The notes below the pieces were generated by a model. It was not told the DNA's origin and did not search any database. It worked only from the letters and a program-made list of their open reading frames with translations. A stretch of DNA of 5,566 nucleotides from positions 1 through 5,566 of the forward strand of contig JAKBAQ010000189.1 of NCBI GenBank assembly GCA_021808985.1, given 5' to 3'. The DNA comes from Pseudomonadota bacterium (GTDB lineage: Bacteria; Pseudomonadota; Alphaproteobacteria; Acetobacterales; Acetobacteraceae). Positions 1 through 5,566 of this stretch are shown here, in pieces. Every line of letters begins with the position of its first letter. The first letter of the stretch is position 1. The position numbers were made by a program, and so were the translations under genes.

Positions 1-95
1 TCGCCCAGCCGGTTGAAATCACGCAGGCGCCGCCGCCGTCCGGCCTGCTCCAGCCCGTCCAGGCAGCGGCGCCAATATCCGTCAAAATCGCCCAT
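1..95 (-). CDS. N-terminus of an unidentified protein (partial, runs off the left edge)
   Basis: An ATG at 95-93 on the minus strand opens a frame that stays open to the window edge, giving 31 codons. A purine-rich AAGAGG lies about 7 bases upstream and supports this start. The peptide begins MGDFDGYWRRCLDGLEQAG and continues RRRRLRDFNRLG. An acidic/aromatic start, an amphipathic stretch and then a basic GRRRRLRDF segment loosely recall the N-terminal arm of alpha-oxoamine synthases (BioF or HemA type PLP enzymes). No catalytic residue is in view, so this is only a weak guess. The gene sits downstream, in the same direction, of the FKBP gene and the palindromic repeat block, and an inverted repeat lies immediately before its ribosome binding site. 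The reading frame is fairly secure; the identity is not. Confidence 0.5.
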   Translation of the reverse strand, partial: MGDFDGYWRRCLDGLEQAGRRRRLRDFNRLG

Positions 96-103
96 CAGAC
101 CGC

Positions 104-141
104 CTCTTATAAGAGACTGTTTTAAATGTTTTCTCTTATAA
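104..141. promoter_or_regulatory. TTATAAGAG inverted repeats upstream of the left-edge gene (possible operator)
   Basis: TTATAAGAGA at 107-116 is matched perfectly by its reverse complement TCTCTTATAA at 132-141, with a 15-base spacer. The left arm also lies inside a perfect 12-bp palindrome, CTCTTATAAGAG, at 104-115. The TTATAAGAG half-site therefore occurs three times within 38 bases, starting 8 bases before the left-edge ATG. This placement fits a repressor operator overlapping a promoter or leader. The arms also coincide with the end of the repeat element, so they may be element termini instead. The half-site does not match the BioR box (TTATMKATAA, from memory). Confidence 0.35.
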
Positions 142-299
142 CAAATTGAAATTTTTAAAAGTTTTTGCGGGGTTTGGGGAGCTTTTTACAAAAAGCTCCC
201 CAAGAATCTGGCCCTTTTTTGCAAAAAAGGGCCAGACCCCAAAAAACTTTTGAAAATAATCCTTAATGTTTTTGCAGAGACTGTTGAAACAATCTCTTA
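110..299. repeat. MITE-like or REP-like palindromic intergenic element with imperfect terminal inverted repeats
   Basis: This block lies between the FKBP stop and the left-edge gene. It is much more AT-rich than the surrounding coding DNA and carries no credible ORF. Its ends are inverted copies of each other: TAAGAGACTGTTTTAAA at 110-126 against TAAGAGATTGTTTCAAC read on the minus strand from 299 to 283, with 14 of 17 positions identical. Between them lies a compound fold of two perfect hairpins inside an outer stem (151-257). The layout resembles a small non-autonomous element about 190 bp long. I could not see a convincing target-site duplication. Part of it (242-257) recurs exactly at 4861-4876, which supports a dispersed repeat family. 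Mobility is inferred, not shown. Confidence 0.5.
151..257. repeat. Nested hairpins forming a three-way junction inside the repeat element
   Basis: Hairpin one pairs TTGGGGAGCTTTTT (174-187) perfectly with its complement at 190-203, leaving a minimal loop. Hairpin two is a perfect 30-bp palindrome at 207-236, with arm TCTGGCCCTTTTTTG. An outer stem closes both: AAAAGTTTTT at 157-166 and GGGG at 169-172 pair with CCCC at 237-240 and AAAAACTTTT at 242-251, with a GC bulge on one side and a single A on the other. It can be extended outward by T153-156 with A253-256 past a bulged G. Long stems with T-runs inside them rather than after them are not classic intrinsic terminators. The structure could still stall polymerase, protect the FKBP mRNA 3' end, or extrude as a DNA cruciform. 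Confidence 0.7.
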
Positions 300-326
300 G
301 CCCGGGTCCGCCTGATCAGCGAGATA

Positions 327-692
327 TTACTTGAACCCGAGCAGTTCCACGTCAAAAATCAGCGTCGCGCCGGGGGGAATCAGCCCGCCCGCCCCGCGCT
401 GGCCATAGCCGTGCTCGGCCGGCAGAATCAGCGTCCGCTGCCCGCCCACCTGCATGGTGGAAACCCCGATATCCCAGCCCGAAATCACCTGGCCAACCCC
501 AAGCTTGAAGCTGAAGGGCTGCCCGCGGTCGCGCGAGGAGTCGAACTTCTTCCCCTTGGCGCCGCCCTCATCGAGCCAGCCGGTGTAATGCACCGTCACC
601 ATCTGGCCCTTGGCCGGGCTCTCGCCGGTGCCCACCACATGGTCCTGGATTTTAATGCCGGACGGCAGGGTAACAATATTGGCTTCTGACAT
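327..692 (-). CDS. FKBP-type peptidyl-prolyl cis-trans isomerase, cytoplasmic
   Basis: This 121-residue protein is a single FKBP domain that catalyses cis-trans isomerisation of Xaa-Pro bonds during protein folding. Family signatures are plain: VHYTGWL (34-40), KKFDSSRDRGQPFSFKLG (48-65), GQVISGWDIGV (67-77), PAEHGYG (91-97) and IPPGATLIFDVELL (105-118). Residues equivalent to the FKBP12 active-site pocket are present: Y36, F50, D51, R56, F60, V69, I70, W73, Y96, I105 and F113. The FKBP12 His87 position appears to be Ala or Gly here. There is no signal peptide or membrane segment, so a cytoplasmic location is inferred. The start is well supported by AGGAGG five bases upstream (698-703, minus strand). 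The gene follows the secreted-protein gene on the same strand after 73 bases, so co-transcription is possible. The repeat element lies just beyond its stop. Confidence 0.95.
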   Translation of the reverse strand: MSEANIVTLPSGIKIQDHVVGTGESPAKGQMVTVHYTGWLDEGGAKGKKFDSSRDRGQPFSFKLGVGQVISGWDIGVSTMQVGGQRTLILPAEHGYGQRGAGGLIPPGATLIFDVELLGFK

Positions 693-765
693 GGTTTCCT
701 CCTCAAGCGGTCATATCCGCCGCCTGGGTAGTCAAAAAACCCGCACGCCGCAAATCCGGTTCGTC

Positions 766-1128
766 TCAGTCCTTGGCCAGGCGGTAGCCGGCGGCCAGCG
801 CCGTCTTCTCGCAAATATACGCACCACGCTTGGTCCTGCCGAAATAGCGGGAGCCTGAAAGATGCATCACCTTGCTCCTGGCCATGGTGCTCCACACCAC
901 CGTATCAGCCGGGCAGCTCGCCTGCGCCGCCGCCTCGGTCTTGAACTTGTCCGCCATGCTCAGCCTGCCCGCCACCGTCTTGGACGCCACCGGCGCCGCA
1001 ACCGGCACCATCGCCCCAGCCGGCGCCACAGCGCTCTGCGCCAGCGCCGGCGCCGGCGCCGCCGCGCCCATGGCGCCGGCAAAGGCGAGAGCCGGCAGCA
1101 AATGGCTGAAAATTCCGCTACGCTTCAT
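766..1128 (-). CDS. Small secreted protein with a Cys-containing sunset-like C-terminal motif
   Basis: This is a 120-residue protein from the ATG at 1128-1126. AGGAG lies seven bases upstream, which decides this start over in-frame ATGs further upstream (frame open from 1245). Residues 1-30 form a signal peptide: MKR, a hydrophobic core LLPALAFAGAMGA, and an APALA-Q cleavage site. An Ala/Pro/Val-rich linker runs to about residue 50. The C-terminal half contains C72-PADTVVW, then KVMHLSGSRYFGRTKRGAYIC with C106, then EKTALAAGYRLAKD. The pattern VxHLxGSRYFGxTKxGAYxCEKxALAAGYR resembles small envelope proteins of Acetobacteraceae. More distantly it resembles the Cys/His mini-domain called sunset, related to the Ada zinc-binding region and to nuclease C-termini. 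C72 and C106 could form a periplasmic disulfide. The function is unknown, and the family link rests on memory only. Confidence 0.75.
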   Translation of the reverse strand: MKRSGIFSHLLPALAFAGAMGAAAPAPALAQSAVAPAGAMVPVAAPVASKTVAGRLSMADKFKTEAAAQASCPADTVVWSTMARSKVMHLSGSRYFGRTKRGAYICEKTALAAGYRLAKD

Positions 1129-1204
1129 GTGAAGTCTCCTGCATGGGGGCCAGCCCGCGAAATCCGCCCCGGTCTTTAACAAAGCCGCGATGCATCCACA
1201 CGGA

Positions 1205-1256
1205 CAACTTATTAACCGCCTATTATGTTCCATCCAAAGTTGCAATACGCAAAATC
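1205..1256. promoter_or_regulatory. AT-rich island between divergent genes, possible divergent promoters
   Basis: The 224-base gap between the secreted-protein gene (minus strand) and the aminotransferase gene (plus strand) must hold both promoters unless each is transcribed from elsewhere. Its AT-rich core has -10-like boxes on both strands: TATTAT at 1221-1226 (plus) and CATAAT at 1227-1222 (minus). Neither has a convincing -35 box at 16-18 bases, so these are candidates only. The rest of the gap shows no ORF, tRNA or strong hairpin. Confidence 0.2.
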
Positions 1257-1352
1257 ACCCCACCCGCGCCGCATCCCCACACCAGCGCATTTGCGTGTCC
1301 GCCGCCGTGGGTTTACTGTCCCGCCGCCCATCAACAGCAGAGACTCTAGAGC

Positions 1353-2555
1353 ATGACCCTCATCGCCGACCGCCTGAACCGCATCAGCCCGAGCCAGACC
1401 ATCGCCATCTCCTCCAAGGCCCGCGCGCTGAAAGCCGAAGGCCGCGACATCATCAGCCTCTCCGCCGGCGAACCGGATTTTGACACGCCAGACCACATCA
1501 AGCAGGCCGCCATCGCCGCCATCAACGCGGGCGACACCAAATATACCGACGTCGCCGGCACCCTGGCCCTGCGCCGCGCCGTCGCCGAAAAATTCAAGCG
1601 CGACAGCGGGCTGGACTACAAACCCGAGGAAATCATCGTCTCCACCGGCGGCAAGCAGGTCATCTTCAACGCCATGCTGGCCACCGTCCAGGCGGGCGAT
1701 GAGGTCATCATCCCCACCCCCTGCTGGGTCTCCTACCCTGACATCGTGGCCCTGGCCGAGGGCACCCCGGTCTTCGTGCCCTGCGGCCAGAACAACGGCT
1801 TCAAGCTGCGCGCGCAAGACCTGGAAGCCGCCATCACCCCCAAAACCAAATGGTTCTTCCTCAACTCCCCCAGCAACCCCACCGGCGCCGCCTATTCGGC
1901 GGAGGATTTGCGGCCCATCTGCGATGTCCTGCTCAAGCACCCCAATGTCTGGGTCTTCACTGACGATATTTACGAAAAACTGACCTATGACGGCTTCAAA
2001 ACCGCCACCATCGCCGAGGTCGAGCCCCGCCTGCGCGAGCGCACCATCACCATGAACGGCTGCTCCAAGGCCTACGCGATGACCGGCTGGCGAATCGGCT
2101 TCGCCGGCGCCCCGCTCGCGCTCACCAAGGCCATGGACAAGCTGCAAAGCCAGTCCACCTCCAACACCTCCTCCATCAGCCAGGCCGCCGCCGTCGCCGC
2201 GCTCAACGGCCCCGAGGACGCCCTGCACGCGATGGTGAAAGTCTACCAAACCCGGCGAGACCTGGTGGTGAACATGCTCAACGCCGCCACCGGCCTCACC
2301 TGCGCCAAGCCGGAGGGCGCGTTCTACGTCTTCCCCAGCATGCATGGCTGCATCGGCAAAACCACCCCCAAGGGCGTGAAAATCAACAATGACGAGGATT
2401 TCGTCATCGCCCTGCTCGATGAGGAAGGCGTCGCCGCCGTCCATGGCTCCGCCTTCATCTATCCCGGCCATTTCCGCATCAGCTACGCCACCTCCACCGA
2501 GGCGCTGAGCGAAGCCTGCACGCGCATCCAGCGCTTCTGCGCCGCGCTGGCCTAA
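1353..2555 (+). CDS. aatA: Class I PLP-dependent aspartate-type aminotransferase
   Basis: This 400-residue protein is full length for the fold-type I, class I-beta aspartate aminotransferases. It transfers an amino group between aspartate (or a related amino acid) and 2-oxoglutarate using PLP in the cytoplasm. Visible motifs are SAGEPDF (37-43), which packs against substrate; TGGKQVIFNA (98-107); W125 for ring stacking; NPTG (175-178); TDDIYE with D204 and Y207 contacting the cofactor; NGCSKAYAMTGWRIGF (235-250) with the Schiff-base lysine K239; and R375 in HFRISYA, which binds the substrate alpha-carboxylate. K101 appears to match the aspartate-specificity lysine of the Thermus enzyme. Some class I-beta relatives also transaminate prephenate, and the sequence alone does not settle this. 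The start fits the family N-terminus, but its Shine-Dalgarno is weak, with only AGAGA about 10 bases upstream. Symbol aatA is used loosely; aspC is an equivalent name. Confidence 0.93.
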   Translation: MTLIADRLNRISPSQTIAISSKARALKAEGRDIISLSAGEPDFDTPDHIKQAAIAAINAGDTKYTDVAGTLALRRAVAEKFKRDSGLDYKPEEIIVSTGGKQVIFNAMLATVQAGDEVIIPTPCWVSYPDIVALAEGTPVFVPCGQNNGFKLRAQDLEAAITPKTKWFFLNSPSNPTGAAYSAEDLRPICDVLLKHPNVWVFTDDIYEKLTYDGFKTATIAEVEPRLRERTITMNGCSKAYAMTGWRIGFAGAPLALTKAMDKLQSQSTSNTSSISQAAAVAALNGPEDALHAMVKVYQTRRDLVVNMLNAATGLTCAKPEGAFYVFPSMHGCIGKTTPKGVKINNDEDFVIALLDEEGVAAVHGSAFIYPGHFRISYATSTEALSEACTRIQRFCAALA

Positions 2556-2561
2556 CCACCC

Positions 2562-2594
2562 CCGGCGCCACGCCGCTCCCGCGCGTGGCGCCGG
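2562..2594 (+). terminator. GC-rich hairpin after the aminotransferase gene, no T-tract
   Basis: CCGGCGCCACGC at 2562-2573 pairs perfectly with 2583-2594 around a nine-base loop, starting seven bases after the stop codon. No T-run follows (the sequence continues CAATAATC), so this is not a canonical intrinsic terminator. It could insulate groESL from read-through, act with Rho, or stabilise the upstream mRNA. It ends nine bases before the groESL -35 element. Confidence 0.4.
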
Positions 2595-2602
2595 CCAATA
2601 AT

Positions 2603-2632
2603 CTTGACTTCCCCTCACCCGCCCCTTAGAAG
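2603..2632 (+). promoter_or_regulatory. groESL promoter, sigma-70-like with overlapping RpoH-like elements
   Basis: TTGACT at 2604-2609 followed 17 bases later by TAGAAG at 2627-2632 reads as a sigma-70-type promoter. The same stretch also reads as a heat-shock sigma-32 promoter: CTTGAC at 2603-2608, 13 bases, then CCCCTTAG at 2622-2629 (compare CTTGAA and CCCCAT). Either reading puts the transcription start at about 2636-2642, inside or next to the CIRCE operator. The position makes it the groESL promoter; which sigma factor uses it is inferred. Confidence 0.65.
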
Positions 2633-2633
2633 G

Positions 2634-2660
2634 CTGGCACTCTCCATGGGGGAGTGCTAG
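2634..2660 (+). promoter_or_regulatory. CIRCE operator (HrcA binding site)
   Basis: CTGGCACTC at 2634-2642, nine bases, then GAGTGCTAG at 2652-2660. The consensus is TTAGCACTC-N9-GAGTGCTAA. The left arm matches 7 of 9 positions and the right arm 8 of 9, and the arms complement each other except at one position. It sits immediately downstream of the -10 box, where bound HrcA would block initiation, and directly upstream of groES. CIRCE in front of groESL is an established arrangement in alphaproteobacteria. The hrcA gene is not in this window. Confidence 0.92.
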
Positions 2661-2699
2661 CAACCGCGGTGCCGCGTGCCGGGCCGGACGGGTTGCCAA

Positions 2700-2726
2700 G
2701 CTTTTAAGACTTATAAGTTTAGGAGC
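2700..2726 (+). promoter_or_regulatory. Candidate fourU-like RNA thermometer covering the groES Shine-Dalgarno
   Basis: The last part of the groES leader can fold so that GCUUUUAA (2700-2707) pairs with UUAGGAGC (2719-2726). This is eight continuous pairs including two U-G wobbles. It continues after a bulged G2708 with ACU (2709-2711) against AGU (2716-2718), closing on a UAUA loop. The whole AGGAG Shine-Dalgarno (2721-2725) is paired, with the four U residues 2702-2705 lying opposite AGGA. That is the defining arrangement of fourU thermometers. The stem is AU- and GU-rich, as expected for a structure that melts on modest heating. The pairing is read by eye; no folding energy was computed. 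Confidence 0.45.
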
Positions 2727-2733
2727 GATCCCG

Positions 2734-3051
2734 ATGGCGAAATTCCGCCCATTGCACGACCGCGTTGTGGTCCGCCGGCTTAACGCCGAAGAGAAGACCG
2801 CAGGTGGCATCATCATCCCTGACACCGCCAAGGAAAAGCCGATGGAAGGCGAAGTCGTCGCCGCCGGCCCCGGCGCGCGTAACGAAGCCGGCGCCGTCGT
2901 GGCCCTGGATGTCAAAGCGGGCGACCGCGTCCTGTTCGGCAAATGGTCCGGCACCGAAGTCAAGATCGACGGTGAAGACCTGCTGATCATGAAGGAATCC
3001 GACATTCTCGGCATCATCGAGGCCACCGCCGCCCCGAAGAAAAAAGCTTAA
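2734..3051 (+). CDS. groES: Co-chaperonin GroES (Hsp10)
   Basis: This 105-residue protein is the lid of the GroEL folding chamber. As a heptameric ring it caps GroEL in the ATP state and encloses the substrate in the cytoplasm. The N-terminus has the family signature FRPLHDRVVVRR (4-15). The mobile loop runs from about residue 17 to 33 and contains the GroEL-contacting hydrophobic tripeptide I26-I27-I28 within GGIIIPD. KAGDRVLFGKWSGTEVKIDGE, ILGIIE and a lysine-rich C-terminus follow, all typical. The length is close to normal, with a short Ala/Lys-rich tail. AGGAG lies eight bases before the ATG. It is the first gene of the groESL operon, 27 bases upstream of groEL, behind a CIRCE-controlled promoter and a leader of roughly 95 bases that may act as a thermosensor. 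Confidence 0.98.
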   Translation: MAKFRPLHDRVVVRRLNAEEKTAGGIIIPDTAKEKPMEGEVVAAGPGARNEAGAVVALDVKAGDRVLFGKWSGTEVKIDGEDLLIMKESDILGIIEATAAPKKKA

Positions 3052-3078
3052 ATCCAACAATCTTTTAGGAGCACCATC

Positions 3079-4731
<1,653 letters not shown>

Positions 4732-4757
4732 TCCACCCTCGCCGTTCGGACCAAAAG

Positions 4758-4788
4758 AAAGCCCCGGAGGCAACTCCGGGGCTTTTTT
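4758..4788 (+). terminator. Rho-independent terminator of groESL
   Basis: AAAGCCCCGGAG at 4758-4769 pairs perfectly with CTCCGGGGCTTT at 4774-4785 around a GCAA tetraloop (GNRA type). A run of six T (4783-4788) completes it. It begins 27 bases after the groEL stop. An A-rich stretch upstream (4753-4760) would give a T-rich run on the minus strand, so weak bidirectional action is possible. Confidence 0.95.
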
Positions 4789-4822
4789 CATCGCCACGCA
4801 CCGCCCGCGCGCAAGCCAGCGC

Positions 4823-4856
4823 AAAAAAACCGCCCCTCTTTCGCAAAAAGGGGCGG
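4823..4856 (-). terminator. Rho-independent terminator of the CobW-family gene
   Basis: Read on the minus strand, CCGCCCC (4856-4850) pairs with GGGGCGG (4836-4830). An inner A/T stem (4849-4845 with 4837-4841, one mismatch) and a short GCG loop close it, and seven T follow (4829-4823). It begins about 36 bases after the stop of the CobW-family gene and faces the groESL terminator, so the two convergent units are separated by back-to-back terminators. Confidence 0.85.
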
Positions 4857-4876
4857 CTCCAAAAACTTTTGAAAAT
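4830..4876. repeat. Second, shorter copy of the AT-rich palindromic repeat family
   Basis: AAAAACTTTTGAAAAT at 4861-4876 is identical to 242-257 in the large repeat element. In both places it directly follows a hairpin with a T-run, GC centre and A-run in the loop region, then a short C-rich segment (GACCCCA against GGCTCCA). Here only one hairpin and one flank are present, and the hairpin serves as the terminator described at 4823-4856. The larger terminal inverted repeats of the first copy are absent. Confidence 0.5.
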
Positions 4877-4892
4877 TACCGCAAACGGCCGA

Positions 4893-5566
4893 TCAGGCGG
4901 CGCAGCTCTCAAACCCGCGCCGCAGCTGCGGCCGGTTCAAATCCCGCCCAATGAACACAATCCGGCTGGTGCGCGGCTCATCCGCCTTCCACGGGCCAAT
5001 AAAATCCCCATCCGCGATCATATGCACCGCCTGAAAGGCAAAGCGCCGCTCCTCGTTCTTATACGCCAAAATCCCCTTGGTCCGCAGCAGATCAGCCCCC
5101 TGCGTCTGCAGAATATGCCCAATCCACGCCTGGAATTTATCCGCATCCAGCGGCGCCGCGCACGCCAGGGAGATGCTGGTCAGATGCTCATTATGCGTAT
5201 GCTCGGAATCCTCATCGAGAAAATCCGGCACGCTCTCCAGCACCCGCTGCAAATCAAACGCATTCAGCCCGAGCAGCTTGTCAATCGCCACATCCCCGCG
5301 CGTCGCATGATGAATTTGCGCGAACCGGTTAATGCCCCTGATCCGCGTCTCCACCTTCGCCAACTCCTCCGGGCTCACCAGGTCCAGCTTATTCAGCACG
5401 ATCACATCGGCAAACGCCACCTGGTCCGCCGCTTCCGGCGCATCCTCCAGCCGCGCCAGAAAATGCCTGGCATCCACCACGGTCACAATCGCATCCAGCC
5501 GGGTCTTGGCCTTCACATCCTCATCCACGAAGAAGGTCTGCGCCACCGGCGCCGGGTTCGCCAGGC
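4893..5566 (-). CDS. CobW/COG0523-family GTP-dependent metal chaperone (C-terminal part, start beyond the right edge)
   Basis: About 223 residues are visible and the frame is open through the right edge. The protein enters at LANPAPVAQTFF, which corresponds to the TGLADPxPV region of COG0523 P-loop GTPases. The Walker A and CxCC metal motifs would lie outside the window. Visible are TVVDARHF, the G4 guanine-specificity motif NKLD within VIVLNKLDLV, a linker with only a few histidines (SEHTHNEH), and the CobW C-terminal domain ending IVFIGRDLNRPQLRRGFESCAA. The family delivers metals such as zinc, cobalt or iron to client enzymes; the client here cannot be assigned. The GTG at 5546 encodes an internal valine, because the family sequence continues upstream of it. 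The gene converges on groEL and ends in its own terminator. No Zur-type site can be sought because the promoter is out of view. Confidence 0.92.
   Translation of the reverse strand, partial: LANPAPVAQTFFVDEDVKAKTRLDAIVTVVDARHFLARLEDAPEAADQVAFADVIVLNKLDLVSPEELAKVETRIRGINRFAQIHHATRGDVAIDKLLGLNAFDLQRVLESVPDFLDEDSEHTHNEHLTSISLACAAPLDADKFQAWIGHILQTQGADLLRTKGILAYKNEERRFAFQAVHMIADGDFIGPWKADEPRTSRIVFIGRDLNRPQLRRGFESCAA

Noticed and set aside
110..299. CRISPR-like array
   Set aside because: The repeats are inverted and palindromic with no regular spacers, and no cas gene is present.
596..895. 99-codon minus-strand frame between the FKBP and secreted-protein genes
   Set aside because: It overlaps both well-supported genes out of frame and shows no domain or convincing start signal.
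1042..1060. GCCGGC microsatellite-like run
   Set aside because: It encodes the Ala/Pro-rich end of the signal peptide in a high-GC gene, with no sign of an independent repeat function.
1129..1245. N-terminal extension of the secreted protein to an upstream ATG
   Set aside because: The 39 extra residues lack a good ribosome binding site and would bury the signal peptide. The ATG at 1128 has AGGAG seven bases upstream and a standard MKR start.
2709..2718. ACTTATAAGT palindrome, considered as another copy of the TTATAAGAG operator
   Set aside because: It shares only the CTTATAAG core and is better explained as the upper part of the hairpin that covers the groES Shine-Dalgarno.
1212..3026. 604-codon open frame on the minus strand
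   Set aside because: It overlaps the aminotransferase and groES genes antisense. Its Gly/Asp/Ala-rich composition is a by-product of GC-rich third positions in the real genes, and it also runs across the CIRCE operator and promoter.
5544..5546. GTG as the start codon of the CobW-family gene
   Set aside because: The family sequence LANPAPV continues in frame upstream to the window edge, so this GTG is an internal valine.

Overview
The window looks like a chromosomal, mostly housekeeping segment of a GC-rich alphaproteobacterium, probably of the Acetobacteraceae. That assignment is an inference from the protein sequences, the codon use, a CIRCE-controlled groESL operon, and AT-rich palindromic intergenic repeats of a type I associate with that family. 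No database search was run.

Layout. On the minus strand, from the left edge: the first 31 codons of an unidentified gene (1-95); a non-coding, AT-rich block with nested inverted repeats (about 104-300) that looks like a small non-autonomous repeat element; a cytoplasmic FKBP-type prolyl isomerase (327-692); and a small secreted protein with a Cys-containing C-terminal motif (766-1128). On the plus strand: a class I aspartate-type aminotransferase (1353-2555), then groES (2734-3051) and groEL (3079-4731), ending in a strong intrinsic terminator. On the minus strand at the right edge: the C-terminal part of a CobW/COG0523 metal-chaperone GTPase (4893 to the edge). It converges on groEL and has its own terminator built from a second copy of the AT-rich palindromic repeat.

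How the genes work together. groES and groEL form one chaperonin operon with layered control. A promoter readable as sigma-70 or RpoH type lies just before a CIRCE operator for HrcA. In addition, the end of the groES leader can fold into a hairpin that buries the Shine-Dalgarno sequence opposite a UUUU run, as in fourU RNA thermometers. The FKBP isomerase is another protein-folding gene but stands in a separate, oppositely oriented pair with the secreted protein. The aminotransferase appears unrelated to folding and is separated from groES by a GC-rich hairpin.

The points most worth a second look are the candidate groES thermometer, the 190-bp repeat element with 17-bp imperfect terminal inverted repeats, and its reuse as a terminator near the right end. 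I see no defence system, CRISPR array, tRNA, rRNA or transposase gene.
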